Below are positions 1 through 8,602 of a stretch of 64,000 bases of DNA, piece after piece; position 1 is the stretch's first letter; every line of letters starts with the position of its first letter. The notes beneath the pieces are model-generated. The model had not been told where the DNA came from. It made no database searches and saw only the letters and a program-made list of their open reading frames with translations. The DNA comes from Rhodopseudomonas sp. BAL398 (GTDB lineage: Bacteria > Pseudomonadota > Alphaproteobacteria > Rhizobiales > Xanthobacteraceae). The DNA lies in the NCBI RefSeq assembly GCF_033001325.1, contig NZ_CP133111.1, positions 4,108,501 through 4,172,500 of the forward strand, given 5' to 3'. A program made the translations under genes and the position numbers.

Positions 1-2
1 GC

Positions 3-386
3 GGCATGCTTGCGGCACTCGAGGCGGCGGCGGCGCGGCATGGTCGGTCGGCGTCGCTGCACATCGAGCGGTTCGCCGCGGCCGAAACCGATGCGGCGCC
101 TGCCACAGTCGGCGAGGACCGGGCCTTCGATGTCGAACTGCGTGGCTCGGGCGTGGTGCTGCACGTGCCGGCGGATGCCAGCCTTGGCAACGTGCTGCAG
201 GACGCCGGCATCCCGGTGACGTTTTCCTGCCAGGAAGGCTATTGCGGCAGCTGCGAGACCCGCGTCCTCGAAGGCGTGCCGGACCATCGCGATACGATCT
301 TGACCGACGAGGAAAAGGCCGACGGCAAGATCATGATGGTCTGCGTCGGCCGATCCTGTTCGCCGCGGCTGGTGCTGGATCTCTGA
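3..386 (+). CDS. Rieske oxygenase reductase, C-terminal 2Fe-2S domain (5'-truncated)
   Basis: The frame is open to the left edge, so this is the 3' end of a longer gene. The visible part ends with a plant-type ferredoxin domain whose cluster ligands have the spacing C-x4-C-x2-C-x29-C (CQEGYCGSC, then the C of MMVCVGRS). A C-terminal 2Fe-2S domain is the layout of phthalate dioxygenase reductase and vanillate demethylase reductase (VanB), which pass electrons from NAD(P)H through FMN to a Rieske oxygenase. The flavin and nucleotide domains would lie outside the window, so the partner oxygenase and substrate are unknown. A strong terminator follows about 50 nt after the stop. Confidence 0.85.
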   Translation, partial: GMLAALEAAAARHGRSASLHIERFAAAETDAAPATVGEDRAFDVELRGSGVVLHVPADASLGNVLQDAGIPVTFSCQEGYCGSCETRVLEGVPDHRDTILTDEEKADGKIMMVCVGRSCSPRLVLDL

Positions 387-436
387 TCGCACCTCCCTGC
401 AAGGCATCAAGCCTGGCTGAGATCGCCGCCAAGACC

Positions 437-477
437 AAGATGCCGCCGATTGCAGACGCAATCGGCGGCATCTTTTA
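437..477 (+). terminator. Rho-independent terminator of the reductase gene
   Basis: A perfect 15-bp stem (GATGCCGCCGATTGC, 439-453, with its complement 458-472) encloses an AGAC loop and is followed by TTTTA. It closes the plus-strand reductase and faces the convergent gene ending at 546. Confidence 0.9.
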
Positions 478-545
478 TGTCACGTCATTGCGGCGCCGGA
501 GCCCGGTAAGCCTATCGACGACCGTGCCGAGGCAGAGCTGTCGGC

Positions 546-1580
546 TCAGCGACCGGCCACCCGCATCGCCTCTGGAATGACGACGCCGGTTTCGACGATG
601 GGCTGACCGTCGAGATACAGCGAGCAACCCTTCAGCGGAATGTCGAGATGGCATTCGGTATGGTTGGTGCCGCCGACTTCGGTGTTCGGCCCGGTGGAGA
701 ACAGCACGTTGCCGTAATAGGCGCGGCCGTCCTGGCCGACGGTGTGCGTGCCATCCGGCGTCGTTCCCATGTAGGTCCAGCTCGCCTTTTCGTCGAGGCC
801 CCAGCCGATGTGGGACACCGCATAGGCCTTCGGATCGTTGAAACTCTGCATGAAGTCGCGCATCAGCACGCCCTCGGTGCCGCCGCCGGAGATCTCGGTG
901 ATGTAGCCGGCCTTGATGGTCAGGGTGATCGGCGAGGAGACGTAGCGCATGAACGGCAGCAGCATGTCGCCGCTGTCGATCACCACCGTGCCGTCGACGC
1001 CGTCCTCTTCGGCGCCGGTCCATAGGAAACTCCCCGGCCATGCGTCCCAGCGACCCGGCTGATCGGTGTAGCCATATTGGCCGACGACGCGGAATTGTCC
1101 CAGCCGGTAGGTGACGTCGGTGCCGCCGGGCGACGTCACGCGCAACTCCCGCCCGGTCTTCAGCACGCCGACGGCGGCTTCGACCCGTCGACGCGACTCC
1201 GGCGAGGACAGCATCCGCGACAGCACGTCGATCGGCTCCAGTACCAGCAGCATCCGCGGTCCGGCGTCGGTGATCTCGGTCTGCTCCTTCGACCACAAGA
1301 GACCGATCATGTCGATCACCATGTCCATCGTCTTCAGCGTGTCGATCGCCGCCTGGCGGCCGCGCAGCGAATTGCCCGGCCCGAAAAAGCTGCCGGGGCG
1401 CTTGCGGATGTTGACGTGCACCGGGTCAGCGCCGAGCTCCTCGGCTGCCGCCATAAACGCTTCGGCATAGTCGATCCGGATGCGGTCTTCGGACAGAACG
1501 CCGATCCGCTCGCCCGGCTTCACCTTGCAGAGTTCGAGCTCTTGGCGAAAGAGCGCAACCATATCCCGATCTATAGCCAT
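546..1580 (-). CDS. 2,5-dihydroxypyridine 5,6-dioxygenase-like (NicX family) protein
   Basis: A 344-residue protein of the aminopeptidase-T-like fold to which NicX belongs. NicX of Pseudomonas putida is a non-heme Fe(II) ring-cleaving dioxygenase of nicotinic acid breakdown with ligands H265, H318 and D320. The matching residues here are H257 (in SHIGWG) and H311/D313 (in HTECHLD), with conserved spacing, so a metal-dependent dioxygenase is more likely than a peptidase. The start at 1580 is chosen because GGAG lies 10 nt upstream and translation begins MAIDRDM; an upstream in-frame start at 1628 is poorer. It stands alone, divergent from an SDR. Substrate specificity for 2,5-dihydroxypyridine is inferred. 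Confidence 0.75.
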   Translation of the reverse strand: MAIDRDMVALFRQELELCKVKPGERIGVLSEDRIRIDYAEAFMAAAEELGADPVHVNIRKRPGSFFGPGNSLRGRQAAIDTLKTMDMVIDMIGLLWSKEQTEITDAGPRMLLVLEPIDVLSRMLSSPESRRRVEAAVGVLKTGRELRVTSPGGTDVTYRLGQFRVVGQYGYTDQPGRWDAWPGSFLWTGAEEDGVDGTVVIDSGDMLLPFMRYVSSPITLTIKAGYITEISGGGTEGVLMRDFMQSFNDPKAYAVSHIGWGLDEKASWTYMGTTPDGTHTVGQDGRAYYGNVLFSTGPNTEVGGTNHTECHLDIPLKGCSLYLDGQPIVETGVVIPEAMRVAGR

Positions 1581-1746
1581 TGTCGTGTTGCTCCGGTAGT
1601 TTCGGCCTGCGCGAGGCCGAGCGCGCATCGGCGCTCATTGTGCATTACGTCATCGGTCGCCGGACACAAGTCAGGCTGCTGGAACAGATGTCGTGGTGAT
1701 TGCGCGCTTCGCGGTTGGAGGCGGCATTCGTCGTCCGGCATCTGGA

Positions 1747-1771
1747 CATATGTACATAATGTAGGTATATG
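1747..1771. promoter_or_regulatory. Candidate operator palindrome in a divergent promoter region
   Basis: The 353-nt gap between the divergent dioxygenase-like gene and SDR contains the AT-rich symmetric core TACAT-A-ATGTA (1753-1763), flanked by CATATG on the left and TATATG on the right. It stands out in GC-rich surroundings and looks like a binding site for a dimeric repressor or activator. No regulator gene is adjacent. I see no other structure in this gap. Confidence 0.45.
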
Positions 1772-1933
1772 CCGATGGGTGTCAAGCTGCATCGCGCCGC
1801 AGCCGGCATCGCCGACGCTGGCGCTTCCGACGATTCGACGGCGAGATTCACATCGAGGTCGGTGCGCGATCGACAGCGACGGCGCGGCCGAGACCGGCGA
1901 AATACGCCATTCCAACAACTGGTGATTTGAGCA

Positions 1934-2683
1934 ATGAGCACGATACAGAAGGTTGCCATCGTGACCGGCGCCGCGCGCGGCATCGGGCAGGCCATCGCGC
2001 GGCGGCTCTGCCGCGACGGATACGCCGTAGTTCTGGCCGACATCAATCTGACCGAGCTTGAAAGCGCCGTCGCGTCGCTTCGGCAGGAGATTGCCGACGC
2101 GACGTGTCTGCCGGTCGAGGTGGATGTCACGTCGCGGCCGTCGGTGGATCGTCTGGTCGCGGCGGCGGTCGCGGGATTCGGCCGCATCGATGTGCTGGTG
2201 AGCAATGCGGGGATCTGGAAAGACCTGTCGCGCGGGCCGTTCTGGCAGATCGCGCCGGCCGAATGGCAGCGGACATTCAGCGTCAACACCGAGGGCGCCT
2301 TCAACTGCGCCGCTGCTGTTGCACCGCAGATGATCGCGCAGGATTGCGGCCGCATCATCTTCATCGGGTCGTCGTCGATCGGCGAAGCGCTCGCCCACAT
2401 CACGCAATACACCGCTTCGAAGGCTGCGCTGATCGGATTGATGCGATGCGTCGCCAAGGAGCTCGGCAAGAACAATATCACCGCGAATATGGTGCATCCC
2501 GGGCAAACCGACACCGGCGGTTTCACTCGCGAGCAACTCGAACAGAGAGCGAAGAGCAAGTTCATTCAAAGCGTAGTGACGGCGGACGATCTGACCGGCA
2601 TCGTCGCGTTCCTCGCCAGCTCCGAGAGCCGGTTCATCACCGCGCAACAGATCAACGTCGACGGCGGCGGCGTCTTCAACTGA
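1934..2683 (+). CDS. Short-chain dehydrogenase/reductase (SDR)
   Basis: A classical 249-residue SDR. The nucleotide-binding TGAARGIG lies at residues 11-18, NAG at 91-93, and the catalytic Ser (146-148 cluster), Tyr159 and Lys163 in the YxxxK arrangement; GGGVFN ends the protein. Asp36 in VLADIN at the end of beta-2 suggests NAD(H) preference. The substrate cannot be read from sequence. The divergent dioxygenase-like gene and the reductase upstream suggest a role in degrading an aromatic or N-heterocyclic compound; this is inference from position only. Confidence 0.9.
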   Translation: MSTIQKVAIVTGAARGIGQAIARRLCRDGYAVVLADINLTELESAVASLRQEIADATCLPVEVDVTSRPSVDRLVAAAVAGFGRIDVLVSNAGIWKDLSRGPFWQIAPAEWQRTFSVNTEGAFNCAAAVAPQMIAQDCGRIIFIGSSSIGEALAHITQYTASKAALIGLMRCVAKELGKNNITANMVHPGQTDTGGFTREQLEQRAKSKFIQSVVTADDLTGIVAFLASSESRFITAQQINVDGGGVFN

Positions 2684-2854
2684 GCCACCGGCGCGGTGAG
2701 CAGCGTCGGCGGCCCGCACCGATGCTGTGCGGCCGCTGACAATTGATGCAGCCGCCGCTGCAATCTTGGGCAGCGGACGCACTTTTGTTGCGCTAGACCC
2801 TCGGGCGAGGCGGCCGGATGCCGCGGCGAGGCGAGCAGAGGAGGCAAGATCATT

Positions 2855-3463
2855 TTGCCAGGTTCCGATTCCTCCAGGCCGCGGCTTGTCGTCGGCATCA
2901 CCGGCGCCTCCGGCGCGATCTACGGCGTGCGACTGTTGCAGATCCTGCAGGGGTTGGACATCGAGAGCCACCTGGTGTTGAGCAAATCCGCGGCGATCAC
3001 TTTGCGCCAGGAGCTGGATCTGCCGGTCTCCGACGTTGCGGCTTTGGCCGATGTCGTGCATCGGGCCGACAATATCGGCGCCTCCATTGCCAGCGGATCG
3101 TTCAAGACGCTCGGCATGGTGGTCGTGCCGTGTTCGATGCGCAGCCTGTCCGAAATCGCCACCGGGGCCACCGCGTCGCTGCTGACACGGGCCGCCGACG
3201 TGACGCTGAAGGAGCGCCGGCGGCTGGTGTTGCTGGCGCGCGAAACCCCCTTGCATCTCGGGCATCTGAAATCCATGACCGCCGTCACCGAGATCGGCGC
3301 GATCGTGTTTCCCCCGGTGCCGGCGTTCTATGCGAAGCCCGGCAGCCTCGAGCAGATGGTGGATCAGACGCTGGGACGCGTGCTCGACCTGTTCGGCGTC
3401 GAAGCGGGCTTGGTGACGCGCTGGAACGGTTTGTCCGCGGGGACCAGACAACATGCTCTTTGA
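2855..3463 (+). CDS. UbiX-family flavin prenyltransferase
   Basis: A 202-residue protein with the UbiX signature: GITGASGAIYG near residue 14, a VVPCSMRSLSEIATG block, then ERRRLVLLARETPL and a C-terminal PPVPAFY segment. UbiX attaches dimethylallyl to FMN to make prenylated FMN, the cofactor of UbiD-type (de)carboxylases. No ubiD is in view, so this may be the housekeeping ubiX or a catabolic paralogue (Pad1/VdcB type). The start is taken as TTG at 2855, preceded by a strong AGAGGAGG. A 12-nt gap separates it from the next gene, so the two are probably cotranscribed. Confidence 0.85.
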   Translation: MPGSDSSRPRLVVGITGASGAIYGVRLLQILQGLDIESHLVLSKSAAITLRQELDLPVSDVAALADVVHRADNIGASIASGSFKTLGMVVVPCSMRSLSEIATGATASLLTRAADVTLKERRRLVLLARETPLHLGHLKSMTAVTEIGAIVFPPVPAFYAKPGSLEQMVDQTLGRVLDLFGVEAGLVTRWNGLSAGTRQHAL

Positions 3464-3475
3464 CGTAACGGCGCT

Positions 3476-4024
3476 GTGCGTGAGGACGTGGTGACGGACG
3501 ACGCAACGGATATCGCGGAGGCATGCTGGGCTTTTGCGCTTGAGCTCTATCAAAGGCCATCCGCATCGGCGATCTGTTTGAAGCTGCAAGCCGAGGCCGG
3601 CGTCGACGTGATGTTGCTGCTGGTGGCGATTTTTGCGGTGACGCGACGCGGCCTCCGGCTGTCGTCGTTGGACATCGAAGAGATGAGCGCGGCTTGCGCG
3701 CCGTGGCGCGACGAGATCGTACAGCCGCTACGCCGAGTTCGCACGACCTTGAAGGCCGGTGGCTCGTTCGCTTCGGGAGAGGCGATCGAGGCGCTGCGCG
3801 GGCAGATCAAGGCGAGTGAACTCGCAGCCGAACGGCTGGAAAATGATCTGCTGGCGCGCTGGCTGGCTGTGCAGCCGCGTGGCGCGCAGTCCGCCAGCTT
3901 GGACGACATTCGCAACGTAATCGGCGACGTCGTCTGTGCGGCGCAGCGGCGCCAAAGCGCAGCGAGCATCGATCTCGCAGATGATGTCGCGAGGCTAGCG
4001 TCGTTGGCCGACGACCTTATTTAA
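3476..4024 (+). CDS. TIGR02444/DUF2390 family protein
   Basis: A 182-residue cytosolic helical protein. The N-terminal part (ACWAFALELYQRPSAS, then LQAEAGVDVMLLLVAIF) is the recognisable signature of TIGR02444 (DUF2390), a family of unknown function found in proteobacteria. There is no signal peptide or membrane segment. The start is uncertain: GTG at 3476, or GTG at 3488 or 3491, with no strong ribosome-binding site for any. It follows the ubiX-like gene closely and probably shares its transcript. Confidence 0.75.
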   Translation: MREDVVTDDATDIAEACWAFALELYQRPSASAICLKLQAEAGVDVMLLLVAIFAVTRRGLRLSSLDIEEMSAACAPWRDEIVQPLRRVRTTLKAGGSFASGEAIEALRGQIKASELAAERLENDLLARWLAVQPRGAQSASLDDIRNVIGDVVCAAQRRQSAASIDLADDVARLASLADDLI

Positions 4025-4323
4025 GGTGTTGTCCGCGCGACGTCCTTGCCCCCGGAAAGCGAGGGCACCCGATGGGCTCCGGGACGCGCATCCGAGAGCA
4101 GTTCGCGCTGAATCTGCGCGGCCTGGCGCGGCCGTCGGAAACCACCGGTTCTTTCCTCTGGAAACCCGGCAGCGTCCGCCCCGTGTGACGTTCCGCAAGC
4201 CGGCAGGCCCCGAACACCGTCGAAGCCTCGTGGAGATCTCGATCGCCGAGCTGGCTGATTTATCGCTGCGCATCCGGCGCCTTGGACGAAGACGATCCGC
4301 CGAGCCAGCAATCGCGCGTTCGA

Positions 4324-4399
4324 TGGTGCCGCAAGCAGGACTCGAACCTGCGACCCCGTCATTACGAATGACGTGCTCTACCAGCTGAGCTATTGCGGC
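4324..4399 (-). tRNA. tRNA-Thr (anticodon CGT)
   Basis: Read on the minus strand, this 76-nt gene has a 7-bp acceptor stem (GCCGCAA/TTGCGGC), a D arm (GCTCAGCTGGTAGAGC), an anticodon stem CGTCA/TGACG around loop TTCGTAA giving anticodon CGT (reads ACG), and a T arm GCAGG-TTCGAGT-CCTGC. Discriminator A and an encoded CCA end it. The roughly 300 nt between the preceding gene and this tRNA, and the 150 nt to hemY, hold nothing I can recognise. Confidence 0.95.
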
Positions 4400-4549
4400 A
4401 AACCATCGGCGCGGTCGGCGAGAGCCGAAGCACGTGGGCCTCTGATATCGAGGAATGTGCGAATTGGCAAGAACCCGCGCCGGCAAATCTGGTCCCCTGG
4501 CGGCGCGCCCGGAAGCACGACGCGATGCGCTGTAGCCGACCTGCCGGGC

Positions 4550-6268
4550 TCAATTGTCCCGTCGCGGCCGGTAGCCGCGCCAGCCACTGGGCTGGCCCGG
4601 CGGCGGGTTGGTGGCGTCGGGGTACTCGTTCTCGCTGGGCTCATCGTCGATTCCCGGATCGTCCGGGGCGCGGACGATGGGAATCACCGGCGGCGCACCG
4701 GAACTGGCCGGCGTGGAGCGACGATGGAACATCGGCGGCGGGGGCGCGGGCTCTGGGGTGACCGGCGGCGCCTCTGCGCTCGGCTGCGGAGCCTCGGCAG
4801 CAGCGCTGTCGGGGGCGAGTTCGGCCGCAACCGGCTGCGCCGGAGAAACCACCTCGGGCTCGGCGGCAGGCTCCTCGATGACCACCGTGACGGCCTCCTC
4901 GGCCGCGGCGACCGGCTCCTCATCGGGGCCGGCGATCATGGTGTCTTCGAAATCGTCATCATCGATCACGATCGCCTTGTTGGAGGGCAGCGCGGCCACC
5001 GGCGTCTGCCATTGGAATGCGTCGAGCCGTCCGGTCACTGGCGAGACCGGCCGCCAGCGGTCGGAGACATAGCCGTCCGCGGTCCATACCGGGTCGTGCA
5101 AAGCGCGCACCGCGCGCAGCGTCCAGGCGCGGGCGCGGCCGGTATCGCCGCGTTCGCCGTGCTCGATTTCGGCCATCAGCATCGCGACGCGCTGAGTCGG
5201 CACATCGATGAATGGCGCCAGCACCGCGCGGGCGCGCTTGTATTCTCCGGCCTCGATCGCCGCGCGCGCCACCGCCAGCCCGCTTTCGAGATCGTCGGGA
5301 TTCTTCGCCACCAGGCTTTCGACCCGCGCCAGCCGCACATCGGGGGCGTCGCCAGGTTTGACATGCGCATAGGCCTCGGCGAGGTCGGGATGCGGCTGCG
5401 CCTGCCACGCCGTCTCGATGATCTTCATCGCGCGGCGGACCTGACGGGCCTCGCTCATGAATTTGCTCGCCAGCACCGCCGCCGGCACCAGCGTCGGCGC
5501 CAGCTTGATGGCTTCCAGCACACTGTCGCGCGCCAGGCTCTCATCGGTGTCGACGGCTTCCAGCGCCCGCGCGGTCAGCAGCACGCCGCGTTGACGCCGA
5601 TAGGCCTTCTTGTCGATCAGGCCGGTGGACAGATTATTGTCGAGAATATCCAGCGCGCCGCTCCAATCGGCCCTGGCGCAGCGGAAACCGAGCACCGCAT
5701 GCGCCGCCCAGGACGCGTTGGGCGCCACCCGCAGCGCTTCTTCGGCGATCGCCAGCGCCGCATAGGGATCTTCGGCGCGCTGCGCCTCGATATAGAGCCC
5801 GCGCATGCCGAGCGATTTGGTGTCGTCGCGCCCGGCCATGGCAAGAAACGCGCGGCGCGCGGCGTCGCGGTCGCCCTCGAGCTGCGCCGATTGCGCCTGC
5901 AGCAGCAGCGCCAGCGGATCCTGCGGCGCATGACGCCTGGCCGCATTGGCATGGCTGCGCGCGGCGGCGCTGTCGCCATGGCCGACCGCCAGCAAGCCCT
6001 GGGTGATGGCGTTGCGACCGCGCGCGCTGCGGCGTTCGCGCCGGCTGCGCCGGAGCTGGCCGGGGGTTCGCACCATCCCGGTCAGGATCGCCCAACACAG
6101 CACCACTGCGACCATGGCGGCGCCAAGTGACAGCAGGAACACCGGCAGCGACATCTTCGCCTGCCAGGCATTCCACGACAGCACCACGTCGCCGGGCTGA
6201 TCGGCTATCCACGCGGCGCCGGCGGCCACCAGCGCAATCACGACGAGAAACAGGATGATGCGGAGCAT
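4550..6268 (-). CDS. hemY: HemY N-terminal domain/TPR membrane protein
   Basis: A 572-residue inner-membrane protein of the HemY (YP_HemY_N) family linked to heme biosynthesis; it is not a protoporphyrinogen oxidase. Two membrane segments (about residues 3-22 and 42-65) precede a TPR-like helical region covering roughly 90-430. The last 140 residues are an acidic, then Pro/Ala-rich tail, longer than in enterobacterial HemY. The start at MLRIILFL is chosen over an in-frame start 45 codons upstream because membrane segment 1 then begins at once and the gene clears its neighbour. It is last in the hemD - mitofilin-like - hemY row. Confidence 0.88.
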   Translation of the reverse strand: MLRIILFLVVIALVAAGAAWIADQPGDVVLSWNAWQAKMSLPVFLLSLGAAMVAVVLCWAILTGMVRTPGQLRRSRRERRSARGRNAITQGLLAVGHGDSAAARSHANAARRHAPQDPLALLLQAQSAQLEGDRDAARRAFLAMAGRDDTKSLGMRGLYIEAQRAEDPYAALAIAEEALRVAPNASWAAHAVLGFRCARADWSGALDILDNNLSTGLIDKKAYRRQRGVLLTARALEAVDTDESLARDSVLEAIKLAPTLVPAAVLASKFMSEARQVRRAMKIIETAWQAQPHPDLAEAYAHVKPGDAPDVRLARVESLVAKNPDDLESGLAVARAAIEAGEYKRARAVLAPFIDVPTQRVAMLMAEIEHGERGDTGRARAWTLRAVRALHDPVWTADGYVSDRWRPVSPVTGRLDAFQWQTPVAALPSNKAIVIDDDDFEDTMIAGPDEEPVAAAEEAVTVVIEEPAAEPEVVSPAQPVAAELAPDSAAAEAPQPSAEAPPVTPEPAPPPPMFHRRSTPASSGAPPVIPIVRAPDDPGIDDEPSENEYPDATNPPPGQPSGWRGYRPRRDN

Positions 6269-6275
6269 GGGAATC

Positions 6276-7640
6276 CTATGGCGACGATTTCGGGAGCGCG
6301 GCGAGCGCGGCGGCGGCAAATTGATGGGACGCGGCGAGCGCCTGATCGCGCGCCTCGACCTTGTCGAGCCAGGATTGAACCGGCTTTTGCTGGGCCGGCG
6401 CAAGCGTATTCAATTCGCGACGCACCGCAGCGAGGTCGTTACGTTGCGCCGCAACGGCGGCCTTGCTGACAATCCCCGAGCGGTCGATCCCCGCAACGGC
6501 GCCGGCCCGCTCAATCTTGACCAGCCGCTCCGCATTGGCCTGCAACCGCGCGACGAAACCCGTCGTGGAGCCTGGCGCTTGTTCCTCCGGCAGCAATTTC
6601 GGCAATAGCGGCAGCACGTCGCGGCTCAGCTCGGCGGCGCTCGGCAGCCCGGATTTCGCGAAGCGATCGAGCGGCGTCAGCGCGGCCGGATCGGTTGCCA
6701 GTGGCTTGGCGGAGTCCAGCGTCGCCGCATAGGGCTCGCCATTGCGCACCGCCAGATCGAGCAGCGTCGCGGCGACCAGCCGGCGCAGCGGCACGTCGTC
6801 GGCCGACGCCGGCGCCGGCTCGGCCGCCTTCGCGGCGGCCGCTTTCTGCGCACTATCCTTGGCCGATTGGACGGCCGCTTCGAGCTGATCGAGCCGCCCG
6901 TTGATCGCCGCAAGGTCCGAAGCCTGGTCGGGCGACGGCGCAGCCACAGGCGCCGCCTTCAGTGCGTTGACAGCGCTGGCGAGCTGTTCGGATTGGCTGC
7001 GCGCGGCGGCGACATCGTCGCGCAGCGATGCGACGGATTTCTCCACGGCGTCGATGCGCCCGGCGAGCGCCGGGTCGGCCACTCCCGCTGCGGCAGGCGC
7101 CGGCCGTGATTCGAGGGCCGCTACGCGCGACGCGAGCGCGGCCATTTCGGCATTGTCGCCTTGCGGCGCGGTGGCGGAAGGCGGCGGCGCCAGCCCCGGA
7201 ACCATGCCGTTCATCGCCGCGCCGGCCACCAGCACGGCGGCGACGGCGCCGACAATCGCAGGCAGCAGAATCGTCGACACTTTGGATACCGGTGGCGGCT
7301 GATGGAGGCGATCGGCGCCGTCATGGCTCGCGGCGGGGGCGACGGGTTCAACGCGCGGCCCGTCCTCCGGCTGATCGCTGGCTGCCGGTCCTGTCGCTTG
7401 CTCTTGCTCCGGCTCGACCTGCACCGGTTCGGGCGCCTCCGTCGTGATCGCGGTTTCGGCGGCCGATTGCGCCGCGGAGTTCTCCTGCAACGAAGCCATT
7501 TCCGATGCCAGACGATCGGCGGCGCCGTCTTGCTGGTTCATCGACGTCTCCTGATCCGAGCGCACCGCGTCAGCGTTCGCCTCCGCCGAGTCGTCGTTGT
7601 TGCTTGGCGCTTCAAAGTGTCCGGGCCTTTTCTTGACCAT
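6276..7640 (-). CDS. Mitofilin-like (COG4223) inner-membrane protein
   Basis: A 454-residue protein. An acidic, low-complexity cytoplasmic N-terminus (about 1-115) is followed by one membrane helix (about 121-143), a coiled coil rich in Ala/Asp/Gln (about 165-240), and a helical C-terminal domain like that of mitochondrial Mic60/mitofilin. Alphaproteobacterial homologues sit in the same heme cluster and have been linked to inner-membrane architecture. Only 7 nt separate its stop from hemY, so cotranscription is likely. The function here is inferred from family and position. Confidence 0.82.
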   Translation of the reverse strand: MVKKRPGHFEAPSNNDDSAEANADAVRSDQETSMNQQDGAADRLASEMASLQENSAAQSAAETAITTEAPEPVQVEPEQEQATGPAASDQPEDGPRVEPVAPAASHDGADRLHQPPPVSKVSTILLPAIVGAVAAVLVAGAAMNGMVPGLAPPPSATAPQGDNAEMAALASRVAALESRPAPAAAGVADPALAGRIDAVEKSVASLRDDVAAARSQSEQLASAVNALKAAPVAAPSPDQASDLAAINGRLDQLEAAVQSAKDSAQKAAAAKAAEPAPASADDVPLRRLVAATLLDLAVRNGEPYAATLDSAKPLATDPAALTPLDRFAKSGLPSAAELSRDVLPLLPKLLPEEQAPGSTTGFVARLQANAERLVKIERAGAVAGIDRSGIVSKAAVAAQRNDLAAVRRELNTLAPAQQKPVQSWLDKVEARDQALAASHQFAAAALAALPKSSP

Positions 7641-7694
7641 CCGAAAATTTCCTCACTTTGCACAGCCGAATCCGATCTCGATTCGGACTGTCTT

Positions 7695-8441
7695 CTACCG
7701 CGATAGCGGGCTCAGCGCACGATCCAGAGCCTCGAACAATGCAGATTCATCCGGCTTGCGCGCAACCGTGACCTGAGTCGCTCCCGCTTGCCGCACCACA
7801 TCGGACACCGATTCGGACAAACAGCATTGCGGAATCGCAAGGGCCGAGATTTCGATCCCGGAGGCCCGCGTCGCATCGACGAAGCATTGCGCGCTGCGCC
7901 GCGAATAATGCAATACCGCCTCGATTCCCTGAGCTGCAAATGCCTCGCAGACGTCGGGCGGCAGATTCGGTACGGGAGCCATCTTATAGGTGATCTGCAT
8001 TGTGACGTTGAAGCCGTCCTGGCGCAATTCGCCAGCCAGATCGCGCGACAGATCGGCGGCCGCCAGATACAGCAGCGTGCCGGATTTCTTCAGCTTCCTG
8101 GCACGCATCGAAGACACCACACTGTCGCGCAGCGCCGCGGCGTCACCCTTGGCGACGATGAGCTTGCCGAATCCGGCGTCGCGCGCCGCTTGCGCGGTGT
8201 GCTTGCCGACGGCGAACAGCGGCAGTTTCAGCAGCCTTGCGAGGATGGCCTGGCCCTCGATCGCCCGCAGCGCATTGGCACTGGTGACGATGACGCCACT
8301 ATAATCTGTCTCTGGATCGTCCTGGAACGGCACCGGCTCAAAGCGCAACATCGGCGCCAGCAACACCTGATAGCCCTTGGCGCGCAGCGCCGCAGCCGTC
8401 GCATCGCCGTCGGGCTGCGGTCGGGTCACAAGCATCGCCAA
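7695..8441 (-). CDS. hemD: Uroporphyrinogen-III synthase
   Basis: A 248-residue single-domain HemD, which closes hydroxymethylbilane to uroporphyrinogen III in heme, siroheme and cobalamin synthesis. It starts MAMLVTRPQPDG, has the VIVTSANALRAI segment typical of domain 1, FAVGKHTAQAA and a VLHYSRRSA stretch in domain 2. HemD sequences are weakly conserved, so recognition also rests on neighbours hemY and the mitofilin-like gene. In many related genomes hemC sits between hemD and tsaD; here only about 160 nt separate them and hemC is absent. Confidence 0.88.
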   Translation of the reverse strand: MAMLVTRPQPDGDATAAALRAKGYQVLLAPMLRFEPVPFQDDPETDYSGVIVTSANALRAIEGQAILARLLKLPLFAVGKHTAQAARDAGFGKLIVAKGDAAALRDSVVSSMRARKLKKSGTLLYLAAADLSRDLAGELRQDGFNVTMQITYKMAPVPNLPPDVCEAFAAQGIEAVLHYSRRSAQCFVDATRASGIEISALAIPQCCLSESVSDVVRQAGATQVTVARKPDESALFEALDRALSPLSR

Positions 8442-8602
8442 GCGCTAGCTCCTCTTTGGAGGCAGCGACATGGCGGTCACCGGAATGGCCCGTCGTTTCG
8501 GCCGGGCCACGGCGTGCAAACCGGATGATTGCATATTGAGACCCCGCAATGCTACGCCGGGCAAGGAAAACGCCGCTTTGGCGGCAAACGCAAGGGCTCA
8601 AT

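Noticed and set aside
4373-6130. Plus-strand ORF of 585 codons
   Set aside because: Antisense to hemY and overlapping the tRNA gene; low-complexity product without recognisable domains.
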